Part shown: positions 34,896 to 42,547 of the stretch, piece after piece
How positions within the stretch are numbered: position 1 is the first letter of the stretch
Layout: each line of letters opens with the position of its first letter
Assembly: GCF_025630775.1 (NCBI RefSeq)
Contig: NZ_JAOSZE010000002.1
Location: forward strand, 248,001 to 312,000
Source: Actinoplanes sp. KI2
GTDB taxonomy: Bacteria; Actinomycetota; Actinomycetes; Mycobacteriales; Micromonosporaceae
Reading direction: 5' to 3'
Length of the DNA: 64,000 nt
Position numbers and translations under genes: made by a program
The notes under the pieces: generated by a model
What the model was told of the DNA's origin: nothing
Database searches by the model: none
What the model saw: the letters and a program-made list of their open reading frames with translations, nothing else

Positions 34896-36083
34896 CTACG
34901 TCCTACAGTCCGGGCAGAGGTCGGCGGCGATGGTCGCAGCGACCGCTCGCCACGACAACTCCTGCCCCGCGCGGCGGATGCGTTGTTCGAGCGCCGCAGC
35001 GTCCTCGGGTGACAGACCGGCATGACGGCGGAGGGCTTCAGCCGCCGCATCCACGTCGTGGGGCGGGACGGTGTAGCCGACGCCCCACTCGGTGACGTAG
35101 TCGAGCAGGTCCGGGGGGCCCGCCGCGAGCAGCGGCCGGGAGAACGCGCGCACCCGCTTCGCCGTCCCGCTCTCGTGCGTCATCGCCGGGTCGTAGAACG
35201 CGGACACCAGATCGGCCGCGCCGAAGTAGAGGGGGTGCTCGACCGCCGGGATGAACCGATTGTGGATCACGAGCCGGTTGCCGAGCCCGTTGGCCTCACC
35301 CAGCTGCTCCAGCTCCCGGTAGGACGCGTCGCCCTCGGGGCCGGCGTGCACGAGCACCCAGTCCGGGCTGGCTGCGACGGCGCGCACCGGCGTGGACAGA
35401 TCCTTGTCGCGGCGGAGCGTGCCCAACGACAGCAGGATGTTCCCGGCCGGGAGCCCGAGCACCTCCCGCGCCTTCTCCCGGGTGGGGAGCACGACTTCGG
35501 CGGGGTCGGGGGCACCGTAAGCAAGCACCCGCACGGGCGAGGTCTCGGGCAGGGACAGCTCGTCGAGGAGCCTGCGGCGCATCTGCGGGCCGTGCACGTA
35601 CACCACGGCCAGGCTGCGTGCGATTCGCCGTGCCGCCCGGGTCGAGACCCGCTTGTATGCCGTCCGCAGCACGCCTTCCCGTTCGGAGCGGAACGTGGTG
35701 GTGTGGAAGATGCCCCCGGTGCGCCCCCCGTTGTGCCGCCGCAGATAGCGGGCGAGGCTCAGGTACTCGAACGTCTCGAACAGCACCGGGGCGTCCGGGT
35801 GCTGCGCTCTGACCCGGCGCAGCGTGGACAGCAGGCGAGGCTCCGCCAGCAGCCGGAATGCGTGCCTGCGCAGTCTCGACGGCAGGACGTCGAGCAGCCG
35901 GTCCCAGGCCGCGGAGGTGGCAGTATGCACAACGACATCGGACAGCTCCAGCGGCCCGTCGTGCGTCACGACGTGCACCTGGTGGCCCTGGTCGCACAGA
36001 CCGGACCCGAGTCCGCCGACGTAGTCGAAGGCGTGACCGTAGGGCTGCAGCGCACCGGGACTGTAGATGATGAACGTCGCCAC
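34896..36083 (-). CDS. glycosyltransferase family 4-like
   Basis: A 395-residue GT-B enzyme from GTG 36083. The N-terminal domain begins TFIIYSPGALQPYGHAFDYV with a Gly-rich loop GGLGSGL. The C-terminal domain starts LLSLGTLRRDKDLSTPVRAV and has the donor-binding region AMTHESGTAKRVRAFSRPLL with a Glu-x7-type acidic motif. It should add a sugar to a lipid-linked or surface glycan. It is transcribed opposite to the polysaccharide operon and sits between the two repeat copies, so it may be a later arrival. Confidence 0.85.
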   Translation of the reverse strand: MATFIIYSPGALQPYGHAFDYVGGLGSGLCDQGHQVHVVTHDGPLELSDVVVHTATSAAWDRLLDVLPSRLRRHAFRLLAEPRLLSTLRRVRAQHPDAPVLFETFEYLSLARYLRRHNGGRTGGIFHTTTFRSEREGVLRTAYKRVSTRAARRIARSLAVVYVHGPQMRRRLLDELSLPETSPVRVLAYGAPDPAEVVLPTREKAREVLGLPAGNILLSLGTLRRDKDLSTPVRAVAASPDWVLVHAGPEGDASYRELEQLGEANGLGNRLVIHNRFIPAVEHPLYFGAADLVSAFYDPAMTHESGTAKRVRAFSRPLLAAGPPDLLDYVTEWGVGYTVPPHDVDAAAEALRRHAGLSPEDAAALEQRIRRAGQELSWRAVAATIAADLCPDCRT

Positions 36084-36223
36084 CCACGGAAACCTACCGA
36101 GCGGCCCGCCCCCGTGACGCGAAACGCCCGAATTGAGCCCCAGCGAACCGTTCCCCGCCGCACACCGTCGAACGCGCGCTCGGATTGCGTCAACGGCGCT
36201 GTGGAGCAGGGCCGCCGGCGCTT

Positions 36224-37393
36224 CTATACCAAGCTTCTCGACTCGGACACCACGACGACGTTGCCGGTGCCCTGGCCATCGAGCCGGCCTTCATCGATGG
36301 ATCGAGGCTTGGCCAAGCGACGGGTGAGGAAGCTGCGTAGCCACCGTTCGGCCGGTCGTTCAACGGCAACGTAGAGAAGATGTGCGGCGCCGACGGAAGC
36401 GGCTAGCAGCCCGATCGCCAGCGCCAGGTTGGCGGTGGGGTTGAGGTTTCGCCCGGCCACACCCGCCTGGAGGGCCATGATCAGCTGCCAATGGATTAGG
36501 TACAGTGCGAATGAGCGGTCCCCCAGAATTACCAGCGAGCGCTTTCGTAGTAGCGTTCTTCTGCCCTTGATGTCGGCGGTTGCCGCTGCTGCGATGATGG
36601 CGAGGAAGAAGGGTAGCAGCGCCAAGTTCGTGAGAAATCTCGGTATATTTCCCATACTGTCGTGCGGAGCAAACATCAGTAGCGCCACGAAGGGGAACAC
36701 GCAACCCGCGGCAGGGATCCAGGTTGGCCATGATGCCCGCCAGCCACGTCGCATTGCTATGGCAAGGAGCATCCCGAGGATGAATTCGCCAATTCGGTAA
36801 AGAGGGTTCGTAACCAGCAGGTACCCCCACTGGATATCGGGGGTGAGAGATACGACGGCAAGCGCGGATATCGCCATCATTGCTACGGTGGTGGCGGCAA
36901 GGTAGCGCAGGCGCCGTTGTTGCCATCGGGCCACTCCGATCAGAAGTGGGAACAGCGCATAGAAGAAGACTTCGGCTGCGAGTGACCAGGCCGGCGGGTT
37001 AAACGCGTTGCGCCACTCCTTGCTGGGAATCCACAATTGCGTCAAGGTCAACACGAATGGGAGTGCGCCCCAGACGATCTTTTTTCCAGCCAGATAGATC
37101 ACGGGAACAGCGAGTGCGATTACGGCGACATGAGCGGGCCAGATCCGGGCGAATCGACGGCTGTAGAAAAGACGGGCGGTGTCACCGGGTTTGGCTGTCC
37201 AGGTGAGGACGAAACCGGACAGGACGAAGAAAAAGGTGACGCCTGCGTATCCAAGGCTCGCTACATCCTCGATTACGTGCAGATCGAAAGCAGCCTGGAG
37301 ATGGTGTATTACGACTGCTGCGGCAGCGAAGAACCGAAGACTGGTCAGGGAGTCCAGACGGCTTGGCGGGGCCGGGCTCGCGGGTGTCGTCAT
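36224..37393 (-). CDS. acyltransferase 3 family membrane protein (O-acetyltransferase-like)
   Basis: A 389-residue protein with ten TMs from ATG 37393 (AAAGGACC upstream). It begins RLDSLTSLRFFAAAAVVIHH, where the Arg and the His pair are conserved active-site residues of the AT3 family. It also has FFFVLSGFVLTW and SRRFARIWPAHV. AT3 proteins transfer acyl groups, usually acetyl, to surface polysaccharides. GC content is visibly lower than in neighbouring genes (many A/T third positions), suggesting horizontal acquisition. The stop is followed by 140 bases before the glycosyltransferase start. Confidence 0.9.
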   Translation of the reverse strand: MTTPASPAPPSRLDSLTSLRFFAAAAVVIHHLQAAFDLHVIEDVASLGYAGVTFFFVLSGFVLTWTAKPGDTARLFYSRRFARIWPAHVAVIALAVPVIYLAGKKIVWGALPFVLTLTQLWIPSKEWRNAFNPPAWSLAAEVFFYALFPLLIGVARWQQRRLRYLAATTVAMMAISALAVVSLTPDIQWGYLLVTNPLYRIGEFILGMLLAIAMRRGWRASWPTWIPAAGCVFPFVALLMFAPHDSMGNIPRFLTNLALLPFFLAIIAAAATADIKGRRTLLRKRSLVILGDRSFALYLIHWQLIMALQAGVAGRNLNPTANLALAIGLLAASVGAAHLLYVAVERPAERWLRSFLTRRLAKPRSIDEGRLDGQGTGNVVVVSESRSLV

Positions 37394-37538
37394 GGAGGTC
37401 CTTTCGCCGACCGGGTCGTCGGAAGTAGGTAGCCGCCCGGTCCCGACGGCCACAGCTGGGTCGTGGCTCATCGAGAGTTAAGCGGGGTTGAGGTGTCCGC
37501 GGCAGCGTCAGGTGGTTGTGGTTCGGGTGCATAGCCGC

Positions 37539-37664
37539 TCACGGCTCACCGAAGCACGCAGCGGTTTTCCGTCGACCACGGTCGGACGAGACCGCCGCCC
37601 GTCGCAGCCTGTCCCGGATCGCCTCGGCCAGGACGGGCTCGTCCTCGACGATCAACGCATGCAT
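37539..37664 (-). pseudogene. truncated response-regulator receiver domain (41 codons)
   Basis: On the minus strand ATG 37664 opens MHALIVEDEPVLAEAIRDRL, the typical start of an OmpR-type response regulator (acidic pocket EDE). After about 25 residues it diverges (VSSDRGRRKT) and stops at 37539. The phosphoacceptor Asp, the rest of the receiver and the DNA-binding domain are missing. It lies next to the left end of the ISL3 element, so the insertion or a linked deletion probably destroyed a two-component operon. Confidence 0.7.
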
Positions 37665-37693
37665 GCGGCCGGCGGATGGGGCTTGTCAAGGAC

Positions 37694-39400
37694 GCCTGAA
37701 AACTGAGACTGACCCAAGCTCACGGGAGTCCACTGTGTATGGTCGGCCGTCGTGCGGGCTTCTGATCTTGCTGTGGTCCTGCCTCACCTGGCAGTTGTGG
37801 TTGTCGAGAAGGTCGAACGCGTGGCGTCTGGGCTGCGGCTACGTGTTCGAGCACGCGCCCGCCGGGCTGCGTGTCCGCGATGTAGCAGCCGGTCGAGCCG
37901 GGTGCATAGCCGATACGAGCGTCGCTTGACGGACGCCGCGGTGGCGGGCTCCCCGGTGGAGTTGCGATTGCGGGTTCGCCGATTCTTCTGCGACGTCGAT
38001 GTCTGCCCGGCCCGGACGTTCGCCGAACAGGTTCCGGGACTGACCAGCAAGTGGGCGCGTCGCAGCCCGCTGATGCGCAGATCGCTCGAGATCATCGCGC
38101 TCGCCCTTGCCGGGCGCGCCGGCGCCCGACTGGCCGTGCTGATGGGGCTTGCGGCCAGCCGCAGCAGCATGCTGCGCCTGATCCGCGCGCTGCCAGATCC
38201 CGCTGACGGTGAGGTGACGGTCCTCGGCGTCGATGACTTCGCATTGCGCCGGGGCCACCGCTACGCGACCGTGCTGGTCGACGTCGATACCCACCGACCG
38301 ATCGACGTGCTTGCCGACCGCCGTGCGGAGACGTTGCAGCGCTGGCTGGCCGCGCATCCCGCAGTGCGCGTGATCTGCCGCGACCGCGCCGGCAGCTATG
38401 CCGAAGGCGCGCGGTCCGGTGCCCCGGACGCCGTGCAGGTCGCCGACCGATGGCACCTCTGGAAGAACCTGGGCGAACATGCCGAGAAGACCGTCGCCCG
38501 ACACCTGCGCTGCCTGCTCGCAGCACCCGCCGAACCCGCGGTGGCGGTCGCAGATTTAGAAGAGATCGCTCTGCCGGCCCCCGTCTACCGGTCCGAGCAG
38601 GGCTTGCTGGCACCTCGCACCCGCCAGCGCTACCAGCGGGTCCAGGACCTGCTCGAGCAAGGTGCCACCATCCGGGCGATCGCCCGAGAACTTGGCCTGG
38701 CCCGCGGAACCGTGCGCCGGTTCGCCCGCGCGACCAGCGTCGACGAACTCCTGGCCAAGCCCCATCCCGGACGTCCCCGCGTCCTCGACGACCACGCCGA
38801 CTACCTGCGCGCGCGCCTGGCCTGTGGCGTCACCAACGCCGTCACGTTGTGCGCCGAGCTCCGCGAGCGCGGCTACCGCGGCAGCGCTACCACCCTGCGC
38901 ACCTACCTGCGGCCGCTGCGAGCCGCCGCCGGCCGACCACCGGCGCCACGACGGCCACCGAAGACCCGCCAGCTGACCAGCTGGCTACTCACCCACCCCG
39001 ACCGGCTCGCCGACGACGACCGCGACCAACTCGCACGAGCGCGTGCCGCCTGCCCGCATCTCGATGCCCTGGCCACCCACGTCTCGGCGTTCGCCGAGAT
39101 CTTGACCGCCCGACAAGGGCAGAGGCTTAACGACTGGATCACCGCGGTCGAAGCCGACGACCAGCCCGACCTGCGATCCTTCACCGCCGGCCTACGCCGT
39201 GACCACGACGCCGTCGTCAACGGGCTGACCATGACCTACAGCTCAGGAGTGGTCGAAGGGCACGTCAACCGCATCAAGATGATCAAGCGCCAGATGTACG
39301 GCCGCGCCAACCTCGACCTGCTCCGCAAACGAATCCTTCTCGCCTAACGGGTCAATCCCGATCACGAAAAGTGGGTCAGATCCAGATCCAGTTTTCAGCC
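37694..39400 (+). mobile_element. ISL3-family insertion sequence
   Basis: The element contains one transposase gene and imperfect terminal inverted repeats: GCCTGAAAACTGAGACTGAC at the left (37694) and the reverse complement GGCTGAAAACTGGATCTGGA at the right (ending 39400). Similarity between the ends seems to continue weakly outside (CTTGTCAAGGAC versus CTGTCGACGGCG), so the exact ends may be about 10-15 bases farther out. I could not identify the 8-bp target duplication usual for this family. The transposase is intact, so the copy may be active. Confidence 0.85.
37752..39347 (+). CDS. ISL3-family transposase
   Basis: A 531-residue DDE transposase. The N-terminal zinc-finger region has CPRCSSRSSRVHSRYERRL, and a second Cys pair lies at RRFFCDVDVCPARTF. 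The catalytic acidic residues are in VLGVDDFALRRGHRYA, VICRDRAGSYAEGA and GVVEGHVNRIKMIKRQMYGR. An internal HTH (GATIRAIARELGLARGTVRR) is also characteristic of this family. The frame is uninterrupted. The start ATG at 37752 could also be a downstream GTG. Confidence 0.95.
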   Translation: MRASDLAVVLPHLAVVVVEKVERVASGLRLRVRARARRAACPRCSSRSSRVHSRYERRLTDAAVAGSPVELRLRVRRFFCDVDVCPARTFAEQVPGLTSKWARRSPLMRRSLEIIALALAGRAGARLAVLMGLAASRSSMLRLIRALPDPADGEVTVLGVDDFALRRGHRYATVLVDVDTHRPIDVLADRRAETLQRWLAAHPAVRVICRDRAGSYAEGARSGAPDAVQVADRWHLWKNLGEHAEKTVARHLRCLLAAPAEPAVAVADLEEIALPAPVYRSEQGLLAPRTRQRYQRVQDLLEQGATIRAIARELGLARGTVRRFARATSVDELLAKPHPGRPRVLDDHADYLRARLACGVTNAVTLCAELRERGYRGSATTLRTYLRPLRAAAGRPPAPRRPPKTRQLTSWLLTHPDRLADDDRDQLARARAACPHLDALATHVSAFAEILTARQGQRLNDWITAVEADDQPDLRSFTAGLRRDHDAVVNGLTMTYSSGVVEGHVNRIKMIKRQMYGRANLDLLRKRILLA

Positions 39401-39584
39401 GCCGTCGACAGGGCTGACGGCGCCACCGGTCCCGGGCCTGGTTGTGGCCGGGTTCGCTCGGACAGGCGGGGTGTCCGGCGCAGCCTTGACGGTCTCGCCG
39501 AGCGGCAGGCGCCGCACCGGAAAACCTGTTTCGGAGCCCGTGCAGGTCTGCTCAAACGCGCACCGAGCCCGGCATATCACGGGT
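39348..39584. other. IS right end and unassigned stretch
   Basis: Holds the right inverted repeat of the ISL3 element up to about 39400, then some 185 bases without a supported gene. A minus-strand reading there (GFPVRRLPLGETVKAAPDTP) looks coding-like but has no start or family match. It could be a relic of the two-component system whose regulator fragment lies at the left end of the IS. Confidence 0.35.
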
Positions 39585-39674
39585 TAGCATCACCAAAGGT
39601 ACAGGCTGTCATGCCGAACGCATCCCCCTGTGCAGGCGGGCACCTGACGCTCAGGTGTGGGTGGTGGGGGGATG
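39585..39674 (+). repeat. structured repeat element, copy B
   Basis: Second copy of the element at 34218-34310. The 7-bp hairpin CACCTGA-CGC-TCAGGTG and the outer CATCCCCC/GGGGGATG stem are identical, and differences fall outside the paired bases (CAAGCGG versus CAGGCGG, GGCGG versus GGTGG). The internal ORF, MPNASPCAGGHLTLRCGW, is a 24-residue possible leader peptide that stops at 39684. The GGGGGG-ATG at the 3' arm is the start signal of the 43-codon ORF at 39672. Confidence 0.78.
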
Positions 39675-39803
39675 ATTGCCAATAGTCAGGCCATTCTGCT
39701 GTCGGCACCCGGCGATCTCGGCGTGCTCATAGTGGTCCACCGGCACGGCAAGGTCCGCCGGGAGCCCGGCGACGTCACGGACTTCCTGGACGGCCGGGAA
39801 TGA
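39672..39803 (+). CDS. 43-aa ORF translationally coupled to the sugar transferase
   Basis: ATG 39672 follows a GGGGGG run that belongs to the hairpin of repeat copy B. The product begins MIANSQAILLSAPGDLGVLI and ends TDFLDGRE, and its stop overlaps the next start as ATGA. Coupling supports translation. The peptide could be a genuine small protein, the surviving C-terminus of a longer gene cut by the repeat, or merely a device that delivers ribosomes to the sugar transferase. No family is recognised. Confidence 0.5.
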   Translation: MIANSQAILLSAPGDLGVLIVVHRHGKVRREPGDVTDFLDGRE

Positions 39804-40447
39804 GCATCGCGACCCGCACCACCGACCTCGTGCAGCGCGCGATCGACATCGTGGTCGCCGCCGCCGTCCTGGTCGTCCTCTCGCCCGTCCTGGCCGTGGT
39901 CGCCGCGGTCGTCGCGGTCGGTCTCGGCCGGCCGGTCATGTTCCGCCAGCAGCGGCCGGGCCTGCACGGCCGGGCGTTCACCCTGGTCAAGTTCCGCACG
40001 ATGCGGGACGTGAACGAGCGGCGCGGCCTGGTCACCGACGCCGACCGGCTCACCCGCCTGGGCCGCGCCCTGCGCTCCACCAGCCTGGACGAGCTGCCGA
40101 CGCTGGTCAACGTCCTGCGTGGCGACATGAGCCTGGTGGGGCCACGACCGCTGCTGATGCGCTACCTCGACCTGTTCACACCGGAGCAGGCGCGCCGTCA
40201 GCTCGTCCGGCCCGGCGTGACCGGACTCGCCCAGGTCAGCGGGCGCAACGCGCTGACCTGGGAGGAAAAGCTGGCGCTCGACGTCTGGTACGTCGACCAC
40301 CGATCCCTGGCACTGAACGCGCGGATCCTGGCGCGAACCGTCCGGACCCTGGTGCGCCGCGAGGGCATCGCGGCCCCGGGCGAGTCGACCATGCCCGAGT
40401 TCACCGGCACGCCGCAGCCTGGCCGGGAGGGGAACGGCAATGTCTGA
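39800..40447 (+). CDS. undecaprenyl-phosphate phosphoglycosyl transferase (PglC/WbaP-type sugar transferase)
   Basis: A 215-residue monotopic phosphoglycosyl transferase. It has the single re-entrant membrane helix (IDIVVAAAVLVVLSPVLAVV), the motif FRQQRPGLHGRAFTLVKFRT, and the catalytic Asp-Glu pair in TSLDELPTLVNVLRGDMSLV followed by GPRPLL. The length matches the small PglC subclass and not the long WbaP subclass. It attaches the first sugar phosphate to the lipid carrier, so it starts repeat-unit assembly. It overlaps the 43-aa ORF by four bases and the acetyltransferase by eight. Confidence 0.95.
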   Translation: MSIATRTTDLVQRAIDIVVAAAVLVVLSPVLAVVAAVVAVGLGRPVMFRQQRPGLHGRAFTLVKFRTMRDVNERRGLVTDADRLTRLGRALRSTSLDELPTLVNVLRGDMSLVGPRPLLMRYLDLFTPEQARRQLVRPGVTGLAQVSGRNALTWEEKLALDVWYVDHRSLALNARILARTVRTLVRREGIAAPGESTMPEFTGTPQPGREGNGNV

Positions 40448-41075
40448 ACCCGTCGTCATCGTGGGGTGCGGGGGCTACGGACGTGAGGTCTTCGGCGTCA
40501 TCTCGGCCGTCAACGACGCGGACGGCGGTCCCTGGAAGGTAGCGGGCTTCCTCGACGACGCGCCGACCGAGTCGAACCTTCGCTGCCTCGACCGGCTCGG
40601 CGTCGCCTGGCTGGGGCCGGGCAGTCTGCTGGGACAACTCGACGCGCACTATGTCATCGGCATCGGCGACCCGCGAATCCGCGCCGACGTCGCCGCGAAG
40701 CTGGACGAACTCGGCAGGCCCGCGGGTCGGCTCATCCATCCGGCGGCGACCGTCGGAATGGCGAACGACCTGGCCGACGGCGTCGTGGTGTTCGCCGGCG
40801 CCCGGATCACCACGAACGTGACCCTCGGCAGGCACGTTCACGTCAATCTCAACGCGACGATCGGCCACGACGCGGTCCTGACCGGGTTCGTCCAGGTGAA
40901 TCCTCTCGCGGCCATCTCCGGCAACTGCACCATCGGCCGGGAGGTGCTCATCGGCACCGGTGCCTCGATCATTCAGGGCCGGGCCGTGGGCGACCGGGCG
41001 ACGGTGGGAGCCAACGCCTGCGTCGTCCGCGACGTGAGTGCGGGAACGACGGTCAAGGGCGTTCCGGCGAGATAG
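40440..41075 (+). CDS. PglD/NeuD-like sugar O/N-acetyltransferase (left-handed beta-helix)
   Basis: A 211-residue acetyltransferase of the NeuD/PglD family. The N-terminal Rossmann half has VVIVGCGGYGREVFGVI. The C-terminal half consists of hexapeptide repeats (VVFAGARITTNVTLG, VLIGTGASIIQGRAVGDRAT), with the catalytic His in NLNATIGHDAVL. PglD N-acetylates UDP-4-amino sugars to make bacillosamine. It is coupled to the phosphoglycosyl transferase, and a matching aminotransferase and dehydratase occur elsewhere in the window. Confidence 0.93.
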   Translation: MSEPVVIVGCGGYGREVFGVISAVNDADGGPWKVAGFLDDAPTESNLRCLDRLGVAWLGPGSLLGQLDAHYVIGIGDPRIRADVAAKLDELGRPAGRLIHPAATVGMANDLADGVVVFAGARITTNVTLGRHVHVNLNATIGHDAVLTGFVQVNPLAAISGNCTIGREVLIGTGASIIQGRAVGDRATVGANACVVRDVSAGTTVKGVPAR

Positions 41076-41093
41076 TCCGTTTATGGTGATTTT

Positions 41094-42302
41094 GTGAAGA
41101 TCACATATATCCATCAGCATTTCAAGACACCCGGCATGGCTGGGGGGACGCGCTCCTACGAGTTCGCCCGGCGACTGGTCGAGCGCGGCCACGAGGTGCA
41201 TGTGATCACCGGGGATCCGGCCGCCGACCGGGCGCGGATCAGCACGGAGTCCGGCATCGTGGTGCATTGGCTCCCGGTGCCGTACGACAACGCGATGAGC
41301 TACGGCCGCCGGCTCTGGTCGTTCCTCGGCTTCGTCCGCCGGTCGACGGCGGAGGCCGGACGCCTGCGGCACGATCTCGTCTTCGCCACCAGCACCCCGT
41401 TGACGGTGGCGATCCCGGGCGCGTACGCGGCGCGGCGCCGGCGGGTGCCGATGGTGCTGGAGGTGCGGGACGTGTGGCCCGAGCTGCCGATCGCGATCGG
41501 TGCCCTGCGCTCGCCGGTCAGCCGCTGGGCCGCCCATCGGCTCGAGGCGTGGGCCTACCGCCGGTCGGCGCACGTCATCGCGCTCTCCCCGGGGATGGCC
41601 GCCAGCATCCGGCGCCGCTTCCCCCGGGTCCCGGTCACCGTGGTGCCCAACAGCTCCGACCGGTCCCTGTTCGCCGGCGCCGACGACGCCGGGGCGGACC
41701 TGCGCCGGGCCACTCCGTGGCTGCAGGATCGGCCGCTGGTCCTGTACGCCGGTACGCTCGGCCTGGCCAACGGCGTCGACTACCTGGTACGGATGGCGGC
41801 CCGGCTGGCCGACACCGACCCCGAGATACGGATCGCGATCATCGGCGACGGGAAGATGCGGGACGGGCTCCGGGAGCAGGCCGCCGAGCTGGGTGTGCTG
41901 GAGAAGAACCTCTTCCTGCTGGGATCGGTCAGCAAGGCGGAGGTGGTGGCCTTCTTCGGCGCCTGTGACCTGGCGACCTCCATGTTCATCAACCTCCCCG
42001 AGCTGGGCAACAACTCGCCGAACAAGGTCTTCGACGCCTTCGCCGCCGGGCGGCCGGTCGCCGTGAACCACGGCGGGTGGATCGCCGAGTTGCTCGCCGC
42101 GAGCGGCGCCGGCGTGGTGCTGCCGCCGGACGACCCCGGCGGTGCGGCAGCCGCGGTGTCCGCCTTCCTGCGTGACCCTGCGGCGGTGGCGGCCGCCCGG
42201 GCGGCGGCAAGCGAGCTCGCCCGCGATCGCTTCGACCGGGACCTGCTGTTCGAGGACTTCGAGCGGGTCCTGACCGATGCCGCGGCGCACGCCGATCGAT
42301 GA
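41094..42302 (+). CDS. glycosyltransferase family 4 (WbuB-like)
   Basis: A 402-residue GT-B enzyme. The N-terminal signature KITYIHQHFKTPGMAGGTRS and SYEFARRLVERGHEVHVITG is that of the WbuB (FucNAc transferase) group. The C-terminal domain has LYAGTLGLANGVDYLVRMAA and a donor site NNSPNKVFDAFAAGRPVAVN. It should add the second sugar to the lipid-linked amino sugar made by the two preceding gene products. It starts 18 bases after the acetyltransferase and is the last gene before a strong hairpin terminator. Confidence 0.93.
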   Translation: MKITYIHQHFKTPGMAGGTRSYEFARRLVERGHEVHVITGDPAADRARISTESGIVVHWLPVPYDNAMSYGRRLWSFLGFVRRSTAEAGRLRHDLVFATSTPLTVAIPGAYAARRRRVPMVLEVRDVWPELPIAIGALRSPVSRWAAHRLEAWAYRRSAHVIALSPGMAASIRRRFPRVPVTVVPNSSDRSLFAGADDAGADLRRATPWLQDRPLVLYAGTLGLANGVDYLVRMAARLADTDPEIRIAIIGDGKMRDGLREQAAELGVLEKNLFLLGSVSKAEVVAFFGACDLATSMFINLPELGNNSPNKVFDAFAAGRPVAVNHGGWIAELLAASGAGVVLPPDDPGGAAAAVSAFLRDPAAVAAARAAASELARDRFDRDLLFEDFERVLTDAAAHADR

Positions 42303-42376
42303 CTTTCCGCAGGTGCTGAGCGGCCCCGAGGAGGTTTCCGGAGGCCAGGGCGCGGGACCGCCGTTCCGCCGACGAG

Positions 42377-42410
42377 GGCGCGCCCGGTGGGGGACCCCAC
42401 CGGGCGCGCC
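42377..42410 (+). terminator. GC-rich hairpin terminator after the glycan operon
   Basis: GGCGCGCCCGGTGGGG and its exact reverse complement CCCCACCGGGCGCGCC form a 16-bp perfect stem with a 2-base GA spacer (so a 4-base loop in practice), 75 bases after the glycosyltransferase stop. No U run follows, which is normal for terminators in high-GC actinobacteria. It separates the glycan operon from the GlnX/PknG operon. Confidence 0.85.
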
Positions 42411-42547
42411 TGCTCCGTACACTCATCCGATCGCCGGGAGTCGTCGACCGGTGACCGATGGTCGGAGTGCGGTCCGCGGGGTGGAATGATCACTTGCGCG
42501 GATACCGCACAGTAGGACGGGCGGTGGCACTGCCCGACGGAGGAAGC

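Noticed and set aside
37681..39410. Eight-base target-site duplication of the ISL3 element
   Set aside because: I compared the flanks and found no identical octamer; only weak similarity that may belong to the terminal repeats themselves.
39395..39580. Minus-strand ORF right of the IS as a histidine-kinase fragment
   Set aside because: No H-box, HAMP or ATPase motif; it could be chance. Recorded only as an unassigned stretch.
42458..42547. ATG 42458 as start of the GlnX-like protein
   Set aside because: No SD before it, and the extra residues lack similarity; TTG 42548 with GGAGGAAG is better, though not certain.
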